DNA of 64,000 bases, taken from Saccharothrix sp. ALI-22-I (GTDB lineage: Bacteria > Actinomycetota > Actinomycetes > Mycobacteriales > Pseudonocardiaceae). The notes beneath the pieces are model-generated. The model worked only from the letters and a program-made list of their open reading frames with translations. It was not told the origin of the DNA and did not search any database. The position numbers and the translations under genes were made by a program. Below are positions 17,972 through 28,314 of this stretch, piece by piece. The stretch lies in the NCBI RefSeq assembly GCF_001984175.1, contig NZ_MTQP01000059.1:186001-250000 (forward strand), given 5' to 3'. Numbering within the stretch: the first letter of the stretch is position 1; each line of letters begins with the position of its first letter.

Positions 17972-18004
17972 ATGTCCTACACCCGGACGCGTGACGTAGG
18001 ACAT
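17972..18004. promoter_or_regulatory. inverted repeat upstream of the MFS exporter gene
   Basis: Arms ATGTCCTAC (17972-17980) and GTAGGACAT (17996-18004) are exact complements around 15 nt. The site starts 24 bp after the rluD stop and ends 64 bp before the exporter start. It could be an operator for the exporter or a terminator of the lspA-rluD message; there is no T-run. Confidence 0.5.
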
Positions 18005-18068
18005 ATCGCTTTTCTCCCGGTCGTTCGGCTTGCGAAGCTTTTGGCACACCAGCCCGGGGGAGTGTCGG

Positions 18069-19283
18069 ATGGACAGCAGGGCAAGACTGATCGCGCTCCT
18101 GGGAGCCTTGTGCTGCCTGGGACCCCTGTCGATCGACACCTACCTGCCCGCGTTCCCCTCCATGGCGGAGGAGTTCGGCGCGGCCGAGTCGCAGATCCAG
18201 CTGTCCCTGACCACGTTCATCATCGGCCTGTCGCTGGGACAGCTGCTGGTGGGCCCGCTGTCGGACTCGTGGGGCAGGCGGCGGCCGCTGCTGTTCGGCC
18301 TCGGCAGCTACGTCGTGATCTCGCTCCTGTGCGCGGTCGCGCCCAGCGCCCTCGCGTTCGCCGGCCTGCGCCTGCTCCAGGGCCTCGGTGTGGCGGCCGG
18401 GTTCGTGGTCGCGACGGCGATCGCCCGCGACCGGTTCGAGGGTCTGGCGATGGCGCGGTTCATGTCCTTGTTGATGCTGGTCAACGGCATGGGCCCGGTA
18501 TTGGCGCCGGTCATCGGCGGCCAGCTGCTCAGGATCACCAGCTGGCGCGGCACGTTCGTCGTGCTCGGCGTCATCGCGTTGGTCCTGCTGGTCATCCTGG
18601 CCATCGGCCTGCCGGAGACGTTGCCCGAGGACAAGCGCCGCCCGCCGAACCTGCTGCTCACGCTCAAGGTGTTCGGCAGCCTGCTGGCCGACCGCAAGTT
18701 CCTCGGCTACGTGCTGGCCTCCGCGCTGGCCCTCGGTGCGCTGTTCGCGTACGTCGCGGGCGGGTCGTTCGTGCTCCAGGGCGTGTACGGGCTCACCGCG
18801 CAGCAGTTCAGCCTGGTGTTCGCGGTGAACTCGGTGGCGATCTTCCTGGCCGGCGTGCTCAACACCAGGCTGACCGGCCGGATCATGCCGCGTCCGCTGC
18901 TCAAGATCGGCCTGGCGGGCAGCGCGGTCGGCGGGGTCGGGCTGTTCGTCGGCGGTCTGGTCGGCGGTGGCCTGGCCACGTTCCTGCCGCCGCTGTTCGT
19001 GGTCACGATGAGCGTCGGCCTGCTCATGCCCAACGCCGCCACGCTGGCGATGTCCCGGCACCCGGAGGCGGCGGGCAGCGCGTCGGCCGTGCTCGGCGTG
19101 ATGACGTTCCTGGTCGGCGGTCTGATGGCACCGCTGGTCGGTGCGGGCGGCTCGGCGAGCGTGCTGCCGATGGTGAGCGTGATGGCCGGCGCGACGGTCC
19201 TGGCCGTGATCGTGTTCGCCGCCATGACCAGGGGCGACGTCGGCATCACCCGCGACACCGAACCGGCGGCTGTCCCCGCCTGA
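18069..19283 (+). CDS. Bcr/CflA-type MFS drug exporter (DHA1)
   Basis: A 404-residue, 12-helix major facilitator. The first helix ends in the Bcr/CflA-typical LSIDTYLPAFPSMAEEFGA. The loop 2-3 signature is GPLSDSWGRRRPLLFGL and the antiporter motif C region is NGMGPVLAPVIGGQLL. Family members export bicyclomycin, chloramphenicol or other small molecules by proton antiport. The ATG at 18069 follows GGGGGAG. No TetR or MarR gene is adjacent, so control, if any, is in trans through the upstream inverted repeat. Confidence 0.88.
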   Translation: MDSRARLIALLGALCCLGPLSIDTYLPAFPSMAEEFGAAESQIQLSLTTFIIGLSLGQLLVGPLSDSWGRRRPLLFGLGSYVVISLLCAVAPSALAFAGLRLLQGLGVAAGFVVATAIARDRFEGLAMARFMSLLMLVNGMGPVLAPVIGGQLLRITSWRGTFVVLGVIALVLLVILAIGLPETLPEDKRRPPNLLLTLKVFGSLLADRKFLGYVLASALALGALFAYVAGGSFVLQGVYGLTAQQFSLVFAVNSVAIFLAGVLNTRLTGRIMPRPLLKIGLAGSAVGGVGLFVGGLVGGGLATFLPPLFVVTMSVGLLMPNAATLAMSRHPEAAGSASAVLGVMTFLVGGLMAPLVGAGGSASVLPMVSVMAGATVLAVIVFAAMTRGDVGITRDTEPAAVPA

Positions 19284-19285
19284 GC

Positions 19286-19355
19286 GCGAGGTCACGAACG
19301 ACCGACTTCCAGGCGACCTCGCCCGCCGTCTGCGGAGCAGCGGCAATCAACACAG
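19286..19355 (+). repeat. structured intergenic repeat, copy A
   Basis: This copy reads GCGAGGTC, a 10-nt insert, GACTTCCAGGCGACC, then GCCCGCCGTCTGCGGAGC, AGCGGCAAT and CAACACAG. It matches copy B at 51955-52015 almost base for base over the last 50 nt. Two hairpins are possible: GAGGTC with GACCTC, and GCCG(T)CTGC with GCAGCGGC around GGA. It lies between two convergent genes. Confidence 0.8.
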
Positions 19356-19367
19356 CGGCGATCCAAC

Positions 19368-20264
19368 TCAGTCGTCGATGGTCCAGACGAGGGTGTTGAG
19401 GTCGGTTTCCGGGCGGGAGCTCCAGCGGACGGAGAACACCACGGTGTCCTCCGGTAGCACGTAGACGGTGTGGCCGCCCGCGGTCTCGCCCGGCTGGACG
19501 CCGATCTTGTGCGGCGGCCGGGAGGACAGCGACACGGGCGCCTTGCTGACCGTCTCGCCCTTGTTGGTCATCAGGACCAGGTACATGTCGGGCAGGGCGT
19601 TGAACGGCACCTGGCCGATGTTCGCCAGCTCGGTGTGCACGACCACGGCCCGCTCGCCGTCGGCCAGCTTGTAGCCGGCGGCGGTGAACAGGAAGTCCGC
19701 CGGGTCGACCACCTCGACCAGCTGGATGGTGAACCGGGCGCCCTCCAGGCCCTCGGTCTCCAACGTGCTGCCGATCTTGCCGGTGCGCGAGCGCGGCGCG
19801 GGTGCCTGGTCGCCACGAGCCCAGCCGGACGTGCCGGGCACGCCCCACGTGCTCATCGGCTCCGCCAGGGGCACCGGGCCGGACGGCGGTCCCGTCTGCG
19901 GCTGCGCCGGGAACGGCGTGCTGGGCGGCCCTTGCGGGCCGGGGTAACCGGGGTAGGGGCCTGACGGCGTGCCCTGCACCGTGCCCGGCACGGGCGGGTA
20001 CGGGCCGCTCGGCGTGCCGCGCACGGCCTGCCCGCCGGGGCCCGCGTAGTTGCCCCACGCCACGCTGTTGGCCAGCGCCTTGCGGATGCCGTTCGGGTCG
20101 CACTCCACGCCCACGAGCAGCGGCAACCCGCTACCGGACAACGTGATCAGCCGGCTGGCGGCCTCGCGCGGGTCCATGCCGAGCCGGGCGGCCACCTCGT
20201 GCACGGCGGCACGGCCCATCTCGGCGATCATGGCCAGGAGACGGGCGTCGACGGGGTCCGGCAC
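19368..20264 (-). CDS. AsnC-like winged-helix protein with Pro/Gly linker, unknown function
   Basis: A 298-residue protein in three parts. Residues 1-70 form an Lrp/AsnC-like HTH (DARLLAMIAEMGRAAVHEVAA, then RLGMDPREAASRLITL). Residues about 85-165 are a low-complexity Pro/Gly/Ser linker with repeated GTPSGPYP units. Residues 170-298 form a beta-rich domain (GARFTIQLVEVVDPADFLF, VVVHTELANIGQVPF, ending TLVWTIDD) resembling DUF4352/immunoglobulin-like folds. No membrane segment is present. The GTG at 20264 has GAGGAG 5 nt upstream. It is divergent from dnaE. Function unknown. Confidence 0.75.
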   Translation of the reverse strand: MPDPVDARLLAMIAEMGRAAVHEVAARLGMDPREAASRLITLSGSGLPLLVGVECDPNGIRKALANSVAWGNYAGPGGQAVRGTPSGPYPPVPGTVQGTPSGPYPGYPGPQGPPSTPFPAQPQTGPPSGPVPLAEPMSTWGVPGTSGWARGDQAPAPRSRTGKIGSTLETEGLEGARFTIQLVEVVDPADFLFTAAGYKLADGERAVVVHTELANIGQVPFNALPDMYLVLMTNKGETVSKAPVSLSSRPPHKIGVQPGETAGGHTVYVLPEDTVVFSVRWSSRPETDLNTLVWTIDD

Positions 20265-20371
20265 TACCACTCCTCGAACGCTACCCGCCTGGGGCGATCT
20301 TCGTGTCATCGGCCTGCCGGGGTCGGCCCGACGAGTGGCGGGGTGTCGACGTGAACCGGCCCGAATGGCGT

Positions 20372-20377
20372 TATAGG
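20372..20377 (+). promoter_or_regulatory. possible -10 element for dnaE
   Basis: TATAGG in TTATAGGGT stands out in a GC-rich divergent region. It lies 64 bp before the dnaE start. No convincing -35 was found. Confidence 0.35.
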
Positions 20378-20441
20378 GTCAGGTGAGTCTTGCCCGAGCG
20401 ATTCCAGTCCCGGGCCCGCTGCGATCTTCAGGGGGGTTTGG

Positions 20442-23400
20442 GTGTCCGACTCGTTTGTGCACCTCCACGTGCACACCGAGTACTCGATGCTCGATGGCGC
20501 GGCGAAGCTGAAGGACATGTTCGCCGAGTGCGAGCGGATGGGCATGCCCGCCGCCGCGATCACCGACCACGGCAACATGTACGGCGCGTACGACTTCTAC
20601 CGGCAGGCGACCGCCGCGGGCATCAAGCCGGTCATCGGTATCGAGGCGTACCTGGCGCCGGAGTCGCGCTTCAACAAGAAGCGCGTGCTGTGGGGCGACC
20701 CGGGGCAGAAGGCCGACGACGTCTCCGCCAGCGGCGCGTACACCCACCAGACCATCTGGGCCCGGACGAACGAGGGCCTGCACAACCTGATGAAGATGTC
20801 CAGCCGGGCCTCCACCGAGGGCCAGCTGGGCAAGTGGCCCCGGATGGACGCCGAGCTGATCGCCGAGCACTCGGCGGGGCTGATGGCGACGACCGGCTGC
20901 CCGTCCGGCGAGGTGCAGACACGGCTGCGGCTCGGCCACGAGAAGGAGGCCCTGGAGGCCGCCGCGAAGTGGCGCGACATCTACGGCGCGGAGAACTTCT
21001 TCGTCGAGCTGATGGACCACGGCATCGAGATCGAGAGCCGGGTCCGGGGCGGCCTGTTGGACATCGCCAAGAAGCTCAGCATCCCGTTCGTGGTGACCAA
21101 CGACTCGCACTACACCTACTCCGAGGACCGCGACGCGCACGCGGCGCTGCTGTGCGTGCAGACCGGCAAGACGCTGCAGGACCCGAACCGGTTCAAGTTC
21201 GACGGCACGGGCTACCACCTGAAGTCGCCGGACGAGATGCGCGCGATCGACTCGTCCGACGCCTGGCAGGAGGGGTGCCGCAACACCCTGCTGGTGGCCG
21301 AGAAGGTCGACACGACCGGCATGTTCGCGTTCCACAACCTGATGCCGCGCTACCCGACGCCGGGCGGGCAGTCGGAGGCGGAGTACTTCCGGGAAGAGGT
21401 CTGGGCGGGCATGCGCCGCCGGTTCCCGGAGGGCGTGGACGAGATCCACGAGAAGCAGGTCGAGTTCGAGATCGACGTCATCCTCCAGATGGGCTTCCCG
21501 TCCTACTTCCTGGTGGTCGCCGACTTCATCAACTGGGCCAAGGCCAACGGCATCCGCGTCGGCCCCGGTCGTGGTTCCGCCGCGGGCGCGCTGATCGCGT
21601 ACGCGATGGGCATCACCGACCTCGACCCGCTGGCGCACGGCCTGATCTTCGAGCGGTTCCTGAACCCGGACCGGGTCAGCCCGCCCGACATCGACATCGA
21701 CTTCGACGAGCGCCGGCGCGGTGACGTGATCCGGTACGTCACCGAGAAGTGGGGCGTCGACAAGGTCGCCCAGGTGATCACCTTCGGCACGATCAAGGCG
21801 AAGGCCGCGATCAAGGACTCCGCCCGCGTGCTGTACGGGCAGCCGGGGTACGCGGTGGCCGACCGGATCTCCAAGGCCATGCCGCCCGCCGTGATGGGCA
21901 AGGACATCCCGCTGGCCGGCGTGTTCGACCCGCAGCACAAGCGGTACTCCGAGGCCGCCGAGGTGCGCGCGCTGTACGAGACCGACCCGCAGGTCAAGGA
22001 GATCATCGACACCGGACGCGGACTGGAGGGCCTGATCCGCAACGCGGGCGTGCACGCCTGCGCGGTGATCATGTCCGCGGAGCCGCTGACGGACCACATC
22101 CCGGTCTGGAAGCGCCCGCAGGACGGGTCGATCATCACCCAGTTCGACTACCCGACGTGCGAGACGCTCGGCCTGCTGAAGATGGACTTCCTCGGCCTGA
22201 GCAACCTGACCACGATCGACGACGCGCTGAAGAACATCGCGCTCAACGGCAAGGGCGACGTCGACATCACCACCGTCCCCCTCGACGACCGCAAGACCTA
22301 CGAGCTGCTGGGCCGCGGCGACACGCTGGGCGTGTTCCAGCTCGACGGTGGCGCCCTGCGCGACCTGCTGCGGCTCATGCGCCCGGACAACTTCGAGGAC
22401 GTCTCGGCCGTCATCGCGCTGTACCGGCCGGGTCCGATGGGCGCGAACTCGCACACGAACTACGCGCTGCGCAAGAACAAGCAGCAGGAGATCACGCCGA
22501 TCCACCCCCAGCTGGAAGAGCCGCTGGCCGAGATCCTGGACACGACCTACGGGTTGATCGTGTACCAGGAGCAGGTCATGGCGATCGCGCGGAAGGTGGC
22601 GGGCTACACGCTGGCCCAAGCGGACCTGCTCCGCCGCGCGATGGGCAAGAAGAAGAAGGAGATCCTCGACAAGGAGTACAAGGGTTTCGAGGCGGGCATG
22701 GTGGCCAACGGCTACTCGCCCGAGGCGATCAAGACCCTGTGGGACATCCTGGTCCCGTTCGCGGACTACGCGTTCAACAAGGCGCACTCCGCCGCGTACG
22801 GCCTGATCGCGTACTGGACCGCGTACCTCAAGGCCAACTACCCCGGCGAGTACATGGCCGCGCTGCTGACCACGAACTCGGACAACAAGGACAAGTCGGC
22901 CGTCTACCTGGCCGAGTGCCGCCGGATGGGCATCACGGTGCTGCCGCCGGACGTCAACGCGTCCGAGCGGGAGTTCGTCGCGGTCGGCAACGACATCCGG
23001 TTCGGCCTGGGCGCGATCCGCAACGTCGGCGCGAACGTGGTCGACGCGATCATCAAGACCCGCAAGGAGAAGGGGAAGTTCGCCGACTTCTCCGACTTCC
23101 TGCGCAAGGTCGACGTCCAGGCGTGCAACAAGAAGGTCGTCGAATCGCTGATCAAGGCGGGCGCGTTCGACTCGCTCGGCCACCCGCGCAAGGGCCTGCA
23201 CATGGTCCACGTCGAGGCGGTCGACGCGATCATGCTGACCAAGAAGGAAGAGGCGCGCGGCCAGTTCGACCTGTTCGGCGACGGCAGCGGCGACGGTGAC
23301 GGCGCCTCGGTGTTCGACGTGAAGATCCCCGACGAGCACTGGGAGTCCAAGCACCAGCTCACGCTGGAGCGGGAGATGCTGGGCCTGTACGTGTCCGGCC

Positions 23401-23975
23401 ACCCGCTCAACGGTGTGGAACAGGTGCTGGGGTCCTATTCGGACACTTCGATCGCGCGCATCCTGGAAGGCGACGTGCCCGACGGCACGCAGGTCACGCT
23501 GGGCGGCATCCTCTCGACGGTCACCCGCCGGGTGAACAAGAACGGCGAGCCGTGGGCGTCGGCGATGCTGGAGGACCTGGCCGGTGGCATCGAGGTGCTG
23601 TTCTTCCCCAAGAGCTACATGGTCCACGGCATGCAGGTGGCCGAGGACGCGATCGTGCTGGTCAAGGCGCGGGTGGCGAAGCGGGAGGACCGGATCTCGC
23701 TGATCGCCAACGACCTGGTCGTGCCGGACCTGTCGGAGTTGGGCGCGCAGGCGTTGAAGCTGAAAGTGTCGGCGTCGCGGTGCGACCCGAAACTGGTGAC
23801 GTCGTTGAAGGAAGTCCTCTCCGCGCACCCCGGCACCACCGAGGTGCACCTCAACCTGGTCATCAACAGCAGCCGCAACACGTTGCTGAAGCTGGACGAC
23901 GCGCTCCGGGTCACGCCCACGCCGTCCCTCATGGGTGATCTGAAGGCTCTGCTCGGACCGGGGTGCTTGGGCTGA
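20442..23975 (+). CDS. dnaE: DNA polymerase III alpha subunit
   Basis: A 1177-residue replicative polymerase. The N-terminal PHP domain (about 1-270) begins [18 protein letters not shown] and has [14 protein letters not shown]. The C-family polymerase core contains the catalytic acidic motif [17 protein letters not shown] (about 410-426) and [16 protein letters not shown] helix-hairpin-helix and an OB-fold domain ([20 protein letters not shown]) follow. Length and order fit DnaE1 of actinobacteria. The GTG at 20442 follows a G-rich but weak ribosome site. Confidence 0.97.
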   Translation: MSDSFVHLHVHTEYSMLDGAAKLKDMFAECERMGMPAAAITDHGNMYGAYDFYRQATAAGIKPVIGIEAYLAPESRFNKKRVLWGDPGQKADDVSASGAYTHQTIWARTNEGLHNLMKMSSRASTEGQLGKWPRMDAELIAEHSAGLMATTGCPSGEVQTRLRLGHEKEALEAAAKWRDIYGAENFFVELMDHGIEIESRVRGGLLDIAKKLSIPFVVTNDSHYTYSEDRDAHAALLCVQTGKTLQDPNRFKFDGTGYHLKSPDEMRAIDSSDAWQEGCRNTLLVAEKVDTTGMFAFHNLMPRYPTPGGQSEAEYFREEVWAGMRRRFPEGVDEIHEKQVEFEIDVILQMGFPSYFLVVADFINWAKANGIRVGPGRGSAAGALIAYAMGITDLDPLAHGLIFERFLNPDRVSPPDIDIDFDERRRGDVIRYVTEKWGVDKVAQVITFGTIKAKAAIKDSARVLYGQPGYAVADRISKAMPPAVMGKDIPLAGVFDPQHKRYSEAAEVRALYETDPQVKEIIDTGRGLEGLIRNAGVHACAVIMSAEPLTDHIPVWKRPQDGSIITQFDYPTCETLGLLKMDFLGLSNLTTIDDALKNIALNGKGDVDITTVPLDDRKTYELLGRGDTLGVFQLDGGALRDLLRLMRPDNFEDVSAVIALYRPGPMGANSHTNYALRKNKQQEITPIHPQLEEPLAEILDTTYGLIVYQEQVMAIARKVAGYTLAQADLLRRAMGKKKKEILDKEYKGFEAGMVANGYSPEAIKTLWDILVPFADYAFNKAHSAAYGLIAYWTAYLKANYPGEYMAALLTTNSDNKDKSAVYLAECRRMGITVLPPDVNASEREFVAVGNDIRFGLGAIRNVGANVVDAIIKTRKEKGKFADFSDFLRKVDVQACNKKVVESLIKAGAFDSLGHPRKGLHMVHVEAVDAIMLTKKEEARGQFDLFGDGSGDGDGASVFDVKIPDEHWESKHQLTLEREMLGLYVSGHPLNGVEQVLGSYSDTSIARILEGDVPDGTQVTLGGILSTVTRRVNKNGEPWASAMLEDLAGGIEVLFFPKSYMVHGMQVAEDAIVLVKARVAKREDRISLIANDLVVPDLSELGAQALKLKVSASRCDPKLVTSLKEVLSAHPGTTEVHLNLVINSSRNTLLKLDDALRVTPTPSLMGDLKALLGPGCLG

Positions 23976-24019
23976 TCGGGTGACATCGACCCGGTTCGGG
24001 GACACGAGGGAGTCTCGGA

Positions 24020-24050
24020 TCGTTTGAGTAAACAGGGTTTACTCAAACGA
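24020..24050. promoter_or_regulatory. 31-bp palindrome, operator of the P450-bioA unit
   Basis: Perfect 14-bp arms TCGTTTGAGTAAAC (24020-24033) and GTTTACTCAAACGA (24037-24050) flank AGG. The right arm abuts the ribosome site GGAGGG (24051-24056). The AAC-N3-GTT centre resembles TetR-family sites, including those reported for the biotin repressor BioQ of actinobacteria; that link is inference. A bound protein or an RNA hairpin here would block expression. Confidence 0.8.
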
Positions 24051-24062
24051 GGAGGGATTCCC

Positions 24063-25292
24063 TTGGGGGAACAGATCGCCGGTCTGGACGTGCTGGGCGA
24101 GGAGTACTACGCCGACCCGCACTCCTACCACGCCAAGCTGCGCGAGCAGGCGGCGGCGACCGAGATCGTGTTGCCGCGCGGCACGAAGGCCTGGCTCGTC
24201 ACCCGGTACGAGGAAGGCCGGCTGGCGCTCGCCGACCCGCGGTTCAGCAAGCACTTCGAGCGCTTCCCGGAGGTCATGGAGCGCAACCGGGTCGCGGGCG
24301 ACCAGCCGATCACGTTCGACCAGTCCCTGGTGCAGCACATGCTGAACATGGACCCGCCGGGCCACACCCGGCTGCGCAAGCTCGTCACCAAGGCGTTCAC
24401 CGCCCGGCGGGTCGAGCAGCTGCGGCCCCGCATCCAGGAGATCACCGACCGGCTGCTCGACGAGATGGCCGGGCAGTCCGAGGTGGACCTGATCGACGCG
24501 CTGGCGTTCCCGCTGCCCATCACGGTCATCTGCGAGATGCTCGACGTGCCGATGGACGAGCGCGACGAGTTCCGCGTGTGGTCGAACGTGCTGGTCGGGG
24601 GCGGTCCGGACGTGCAGGCCGTGCAGGAGGCCGGCGCCCAGATGGCGGGCTACCTGTCGCGGCTGGTCGAGCACAAGCGGGCCAACCCCGGTGACGACTT
24701 CTTCTCGGCGCTGGTGCACGCCAGCGAGGACGGCGACCAGCTCGACCAGATGGAGCTGATCGCCATGGCGTTCCTGCTCCTGGTGGCCGGGCACGAGACG
24801 ACGGTCAACCTGATCGCCAACGGCGTCTACCACCTGATGCGCAACCCCGAGCAGCTGGACAAGCTGCGCGCCGACCGGTCGCTGCTGCCCGGCGCGGTGG
24901 AGGAGTTCCTGCGCTACGAGAGCCCGGTCAACCAGGCCACGTTCCGCTACACCACCGAGGACGTCGAACTGGGTGACGTGCTCATCCCGAAGGACAGCGT
25001 GGTGGTGGTGTCGCTGAGCGGCGGCAACCGCGACGAGTCCCGGTTCCCGGACGCGGACCGGTTCGACATCACCCGGCCCGCCGGCGGGCACCTGGCGTTC
25101 GGCCACGGCGTGCACTACTGCCTGGGCGCGCCGCTGGCCCGGATGGAGGGCGAGATCGCGGTCGGGTCGCTGCTGGACCGGTTCGACCTCACCCCGGCGG
25201 CGGAGCCGGACTCGCTGCGGTGGCGGTCGGGCGCGCTCATTCGCGGGCTCCACTCGCTGCCGGTTAGCCTGACGCCCCGTGGACCGCGATGA
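24063..25292 (+). CDS. cytochrome P450, CYP107-like, in the biotin region
   Basis: A 409-residue soluble bacterial P450. Motifs are the oxygen-binding I-helix AGHETT (242-247), ExxR in EEFLR (281-284), and the heme loop [15 protein letters not shown] with Cys353. The TTG at 24063 has GGAGGG 6 nt upstream; a TTG at 24024 lies inside the palindrome and is rejected. It overlaps bioA by 14 nt, so the two are probably translated together. By analogy with Bacillus BioI (a P450 that cleaves acyl-ACP to pimeloyl-ACP) it may supply the biotin precursor; a tailoring role for another substrate is the alternative. Confidence 0.9.
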   Translation: MGEQIAGLDVLGEEYYADPHSYHAKLREQAAATEIVLPRGTKAWLVTRYEEGRLALADPRFSKHFERFPEVMERNRVAGDQPITFDQSLVQHMLNMDPPGHTRLRKLVTKAFTARRVEQLRPRIQEITDRLLDEMAGQSEVDLIDALAFPLPITVICEMLDVPMDERDEFRVWSNVLVGGGPDVQAVQEAGAQMAGYLSRLVEHKRANPGDDFFSALVHASEDGDQLDQMELIAMAFLLLVAGHETTVNLIANGVYHLMRNPEQLDKLRADRSLLPGAVEEFLRYESPVNQATFRYTTEDVELGDVLIPKDSVVVVSLSGGNRDESRFPDADRFDITRPAGGHLAFGHGVHYCLGAPLARMEGEIAVGSLLDRFDLTPAAEPDSLRWRSGALIRGLHSLPVSLTPRGPR

Positions 25293-26547
25293 GCTGCTGA
25301 AACTGGACCAGGCGCACGTCTGGCACCCGTACGGCCCGATGCCGGGCACCCACCAGCCGCTCGTGGTCTCGTCGGCGGAGGGTGTCCGGCTCCGGCTGGA
25401 CGACGGGCGCGAGCTGGTCGACGGCATGTCGTCGTGGTGGGCCGCGATCCACGGCTACCGGCACCCGGTGCTCGACGCCGCGGTGCGCGACCAGCTCGGC
25501 CGGATGAGCCACGTGATGTTCGGCGGCCTGACCCACGAGCCCGCGGTGGCGTTGTCGGCGCGGCTGGTGGAGATCACGCCCGAGCCGTTGCAGCACGTGT
25601 TCCTGTGCGACTCGGGGTCGGTGTCGGTCGAGGTCGCGATCAAGATGGCGTTGCAGTACTGGCGTTCCCGGAAGCGGCCGGAGAAGCGGCGGCTGCTCAC
25701 CTGGCGCGGCGGGTACCACGGCGACACGTTCCAGCCGATGGCCGTGTGCGATCCGGAGGGCGGGATGCACTCGCTGTGGCGGGGCGTGCTGCCGGACCAG
25801 GTGTTCGCGTCCGCGCCGCCGCGCGACCTGGAGACCGCGTACGTCCAGGAGCTGGCGGACCTGATCGAGGCGCACGCCGACGAGCTGGCCGCGGTCATCG
25901 TGGAGCCGGTCGTGCAGGGCGCGGGCGGGATGCGCTTCCACGACCCGCGCTACCTGCACGTGCTGCGCGAGCTGACGCTGGCGCACGACGTGCTGCTGAT
26001 CTTCGACGAGATCGCCACCGGCTTCGGTCGCACCGGCGAGCTGTTCGCCGCCGGCCACGCCGCGGTCAGCCCCGACATCATGTGCCTGGGCAAGGCGCTG
26101 ACCGGCGGTTACCTGTCCATGGCGGCCACGTTGTGCACCTCGCGCGTGGCGGACGGCATCTCGCGCGGTGAGGTGCCCGTGCTGGCGCACGGCCCGACGT
26201 TCATGGGCAACCCGCTGGCCTCGGCGGTGGCGCTGGCGTCCACCGACCTGCTGCTCTCGCAGGACTGGCGGGCGTCGGTGCGGCGGATCGAGGCCGGGTT
26301 GCGGTCCGGGCTGGCGCAGGCGCCCGGTGACGTGCGGGTGCTCGGCGCGATCGGCGTCGTGCAGCTCGACCACCCGGTGGACATGGCCGCCGCCACCGCC
26401 GCGGCCGTCGACCACGGCGTGTGGCTGCGGCCGTTCCGGGACCTGATCTACACCATGCCGCCGTTCGTCAGCACCGACGACGACGTGGCCGCGATCAGCG
26501 CCGCGGTCGTCGCCGCGGCCGAGGCGTCACATGCGCAGCAGGGTTGA
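25279..26547 (+). CDS. bioA: adenosylmethionine--8-amino-7-oxononanoate transaminase
   Basis: A 422-residue class III aminotransferase converting KAPA to DAPA with SAM as amino donor. Family segments are [87 protein letters not shown] and the PLP-lysine [14 protein letters not shown] and the GYHGDT loop are BioA-specific among class III enzymes. The GTG start lies inside the P450 end. The 3' end overlaps a convergent gene by 21 nt. No bioF is present in the window. Confidence 0.95.
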   Translation: MDRDELLKLDQAHVWHPYGPMPGTHQPLVVSSAEGVRLRLDDGRELVDGMSSWWAAIHGYRHPVLDAAVRDQLGRMSHVMFGGLTHEPAVALSARLVEITPEPLQHVFLCDSGSVSVEVAIKMALQYWRSRKRPEKRRLLTWRGGYHGDTFQPMAVCDPEGGMHSLWRGVLPDQVFASAPPRDLETAYVQELADLIEAHADELAAVIVEPVVQGAGGMRFHDPRYLHVLRELTLAHDVLLIFDEIATGFGRTGELFAAGHAAVSPDIMCLGKALTGGYLSMAATLCTSRVADGISRGEVPVLAHGPTFMGNPLASAVALASTDLLLSQDWRASVRRIEAGLRSGLAQAPGDVRVLGAIGVVQLDHPVDMAAATAAAVDHGVWLRPFRDLIYTMPPFVSTDDDVAAISAAVVAAAEASHAQQG

Positions 26548-27192
26548 GCCCCAGATCAGCAGCAGGGTCGCGTAACCGACGCAGATCCAGCCGAAGGCCT
26601 GGTGGCCCAGCTCCTTCTTGTACCCGAACAGCTTGTTGACCAGCAGCCACCAACCCAGCCCGGCCACGATGAGCGCCAACGGCGACATGATCACGCCGTA
26701 CGCACCCGCGTACACGCCCGCCCAGAAGTCCACCGGCAGCGAGACGTCGTTGGCGTACTCGGTCGGGAAGAGCATCACCGCGACCACCGTCCACGACCAG
26801 GCGACGACCTGGAGCCCCGCCTTCGTCCCCGGCTTCGCGGTGGCGTGGTTGACGCCCACCACACCCCAGGCCATGAACGCGCCGCCGCCGAACAGCCAGC
26901 CGACCACCGTCGACACGACCGGCACCCGGCCTACCGCCTCGCCCAGGACCGGGAACACCGAGCCCCACAGGACGAAGTGCCCGCCCACCGCCGCGACGAC
27001 GGCTCCCAGGACGACGAGGACCTGCGTGCCGACCTTCTGCCGCTGGAACCAGTTCGGGTCCGCCTTCGGCTTGGTGGCCGCCCGCGCGGCGCGGCGGGCC
27101 TGCTCTTGTTCTGTCCACTGCTCTGCCCACGCTTGGCCGCGCTTGCTCTGGGCCGCCGCCTGCCGCCGCTTGCGTCTGTTCGCCTTGCCCAC
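26527..27192 (-). CDS. multi-pass membrane protein of unknown function
   Basis: A 221-residue protein with a highly basic N-terminus ([19 protein letters not shown]) and about five hydrophobic segments between residues 57 and 215. Several Trp-rich stretches are present ([13 protein letters not shown]). No family was recognised. The GTG start is 1 bp after the mycoredoxin stop, so the two form an operon. It separates bioA from bioD on the opposite strand. Confidence 0.68.
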   Translation of the reverse strand: MGKANRRKRRQAAAQSKRGQAWAEQWTEQEQARRAARAATKPKADPNWFQRQKVGTQVLVVLGAVVAAVGGHFVLWGSVFPVLGEAVGRVPVVSTVVGWLFGGGAFMAWGVVGVNHATAKPGTKAGLQVVAWSWTVVAVMLFPTEYANDVSLPVDFWAGVYAGAYGVIMSPLALIVAGLGWWLLVNKLFGYKKELGHQAFGWICVGYATLLLIWGSTLLRM

Positions 27193-27193
27193 C

Positions 27194-27433
27194 TCAGAGC
27201 TCCACCGCGGCGGCGAGGTCGGTGTTCGTCGGCTCGACCAGCACCCGGCCGTCGGGCAGCACGATCACCGGGATGTTCTTGCGCCCACCGGCGATCTCGA
27301 TCGCGCGGTCGCGGGCCGCGTCGTCGTGTTCGACGTCGACCTCCGTGAAGGGCACTTCGTGCTCCCGCAGCCACGCCTTGGCACGCCGGCAGTCACCACA
27401 CCAGTTCGCGCCGTACAGAACGATCTCACCCAT
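27194..27433 (-). CDS. glutaredoxin-family protein, mycoredoxin-like
   Basis: A 79-residue thioredoxin-fold protein with the active-site motif CGDC (residues 12-15, in YGANWCGDCRRAKAWL) and the cis-Pro segment NIPVIVLPDG. In mycothiol-using actinobacteria such small proteins reduce S-mycothiolated substrates. The motif differs from the CGYC or CPWC of typical members, so the electron donor is not certain. It shares a promoter region with bioD. Confidence 0.85.
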   Translation of the reverse strand: MGEIVLYGANWCGDCRRAKAWLREHEVPFTEVDVEHDDAARDRAIEIAGGRKNIPVIVLPDGRVLVEPTNTDLAAAVEL

Positions 27434-27436
27434 AGC

Positions 27437-27459
27437 GGTGACTGTAGAACGTGGTCACC
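27437..27459. promoter_or_regulatory. inverted repeat in the mycoredoxin-bioD divergent region
   Basis: Arms GGTGAC (27437-27442) and GTCACC (27454-27459) flank a spacer that contains GAAC. GAAC-GTG-GTCAC is similar to, but not the same as, TetR/BioQ-type sites. It is 34 bp before bioD. Confidence 0.4.
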
Positions 27460-27493
27460 CGCCACGCTCCGTACAGGCCTAGGGTGGGTGCCC

Positions 27494-28210
27494 GTGAGCG
27501 TCCTCGTGATCACCGGCACGGGCACCGAGGTCGGCAAGACGGTGGTCGTCGCCGCCCTGGCGGCGCTGGCCGTCGCCGACGGTCGGCGAGTCGCCGTGCT
27601 CAAGCCCGCGCAGACCGGTGTCGCCGACGGCGAGCCGGGCGACCTCGCCGAGGTGGTCCGACTCGTGGGTCCGGTCACCACTCGTGAGCTGCGCCGATAT
27701 CCCGAACCGCTGGCGCCGGCCACGGCCGCGCGCCGGTCCGGGCTGCCCACCCTGCACCCCAGCGAAGTCGCCGCGGCGGCCGTGGCGCTGGACGAGACGC
27801 ACGACCTCGTGCTGGTCGAGGGCGCGGGCGGGCTGCTGGTCCGGTTCGACGACGCGGGCTCGACCATCGCCGACGCCGCGTGGGCGCTCAACGCCCCGGT
27901 GCTGCTCGTCGCGCACGCCGGCCTCGGCACGTTGAACATGACCGCGCTGACCGCCGAAGCCGTGCTCCGCCGCGGCCTGGAATCCGTCGGCGTGGTGGTG
28001 GGCCGCTGGCCCGCCGCGCCCGACCTGGCCACCCGCACCAACCTGGTCGACCTGCCCGAGGCCGCGGGCGCGCCGCTGCTGGGCGTGCTGCCCGACGGCG
28101 CGGCGGCGCTGGACCGGTCGGAGTTCGTGGAGATGGCCCGCGAAGGCCTGTCGCCGTGGTTCGGCGGCACCTTCGACCCGGAGAAGTTCGCCGCTCCGCA
28201 CACCTGCTGA
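27494..28210 (+). CDS. bioD: dethiobiotin synthetase
   Basis: A 238-residue ATP-dependent carboxylase that closes the ureido ring of dethiobiotin from DAPA and CO2. The Walker A loop [17 protein letters not shown] is at about 6-22, followed by KPAQTG (about 37-42) and the family motif [20 protein letters not shown] (about 115-134). The GTG at 27494 is used; GTG 27488 is also in frame. bioB follows 104 bp downstream. Confidence 0.95.
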   Translation: MSVLVITGTGTEVGKTVVVAALAALAVADGRRVAVLKPAQTGVADGEPGDLAEVVRLVGPVTTRELRRYPEPLAPATAARRSGLPTLHPSEVAAAAVALDETHDLVLVEGAGGLLVRFDDAGSTIADAAWALNAPVLLVAHAGLGTLNMTALTAEAVLRRGLESVGVVVGRWPAAPDLATRTNLVDLPEAAGAPLLGVLPDGAAALDRSEFVEMAREGLSPWFGGTFDPEKFAAPHTC

Positions 28211-28314
28211 CCCCATGTGTCGACCGAACCCGTGATGTACGTCGCTGGGTCGGCCCCGGGTCCGTGCGGCAGACTGCACGGCGGATGACCGCCGGAGTTC
28301 CCCGAGGAGAAGTC

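Noticed and set aside
20379-24005. Open frame of about 1200 codons opposite dnaE
   Set aside because: Same artefact; dnaE on the plus strand has all family motifs.
24024-24062. TTG start of the P450 within the palindrome
   Set aside because: No ribosome site precedes it, whereas TTG 24063 has GGAGGG at 6 nt and gives the normal P450 length.
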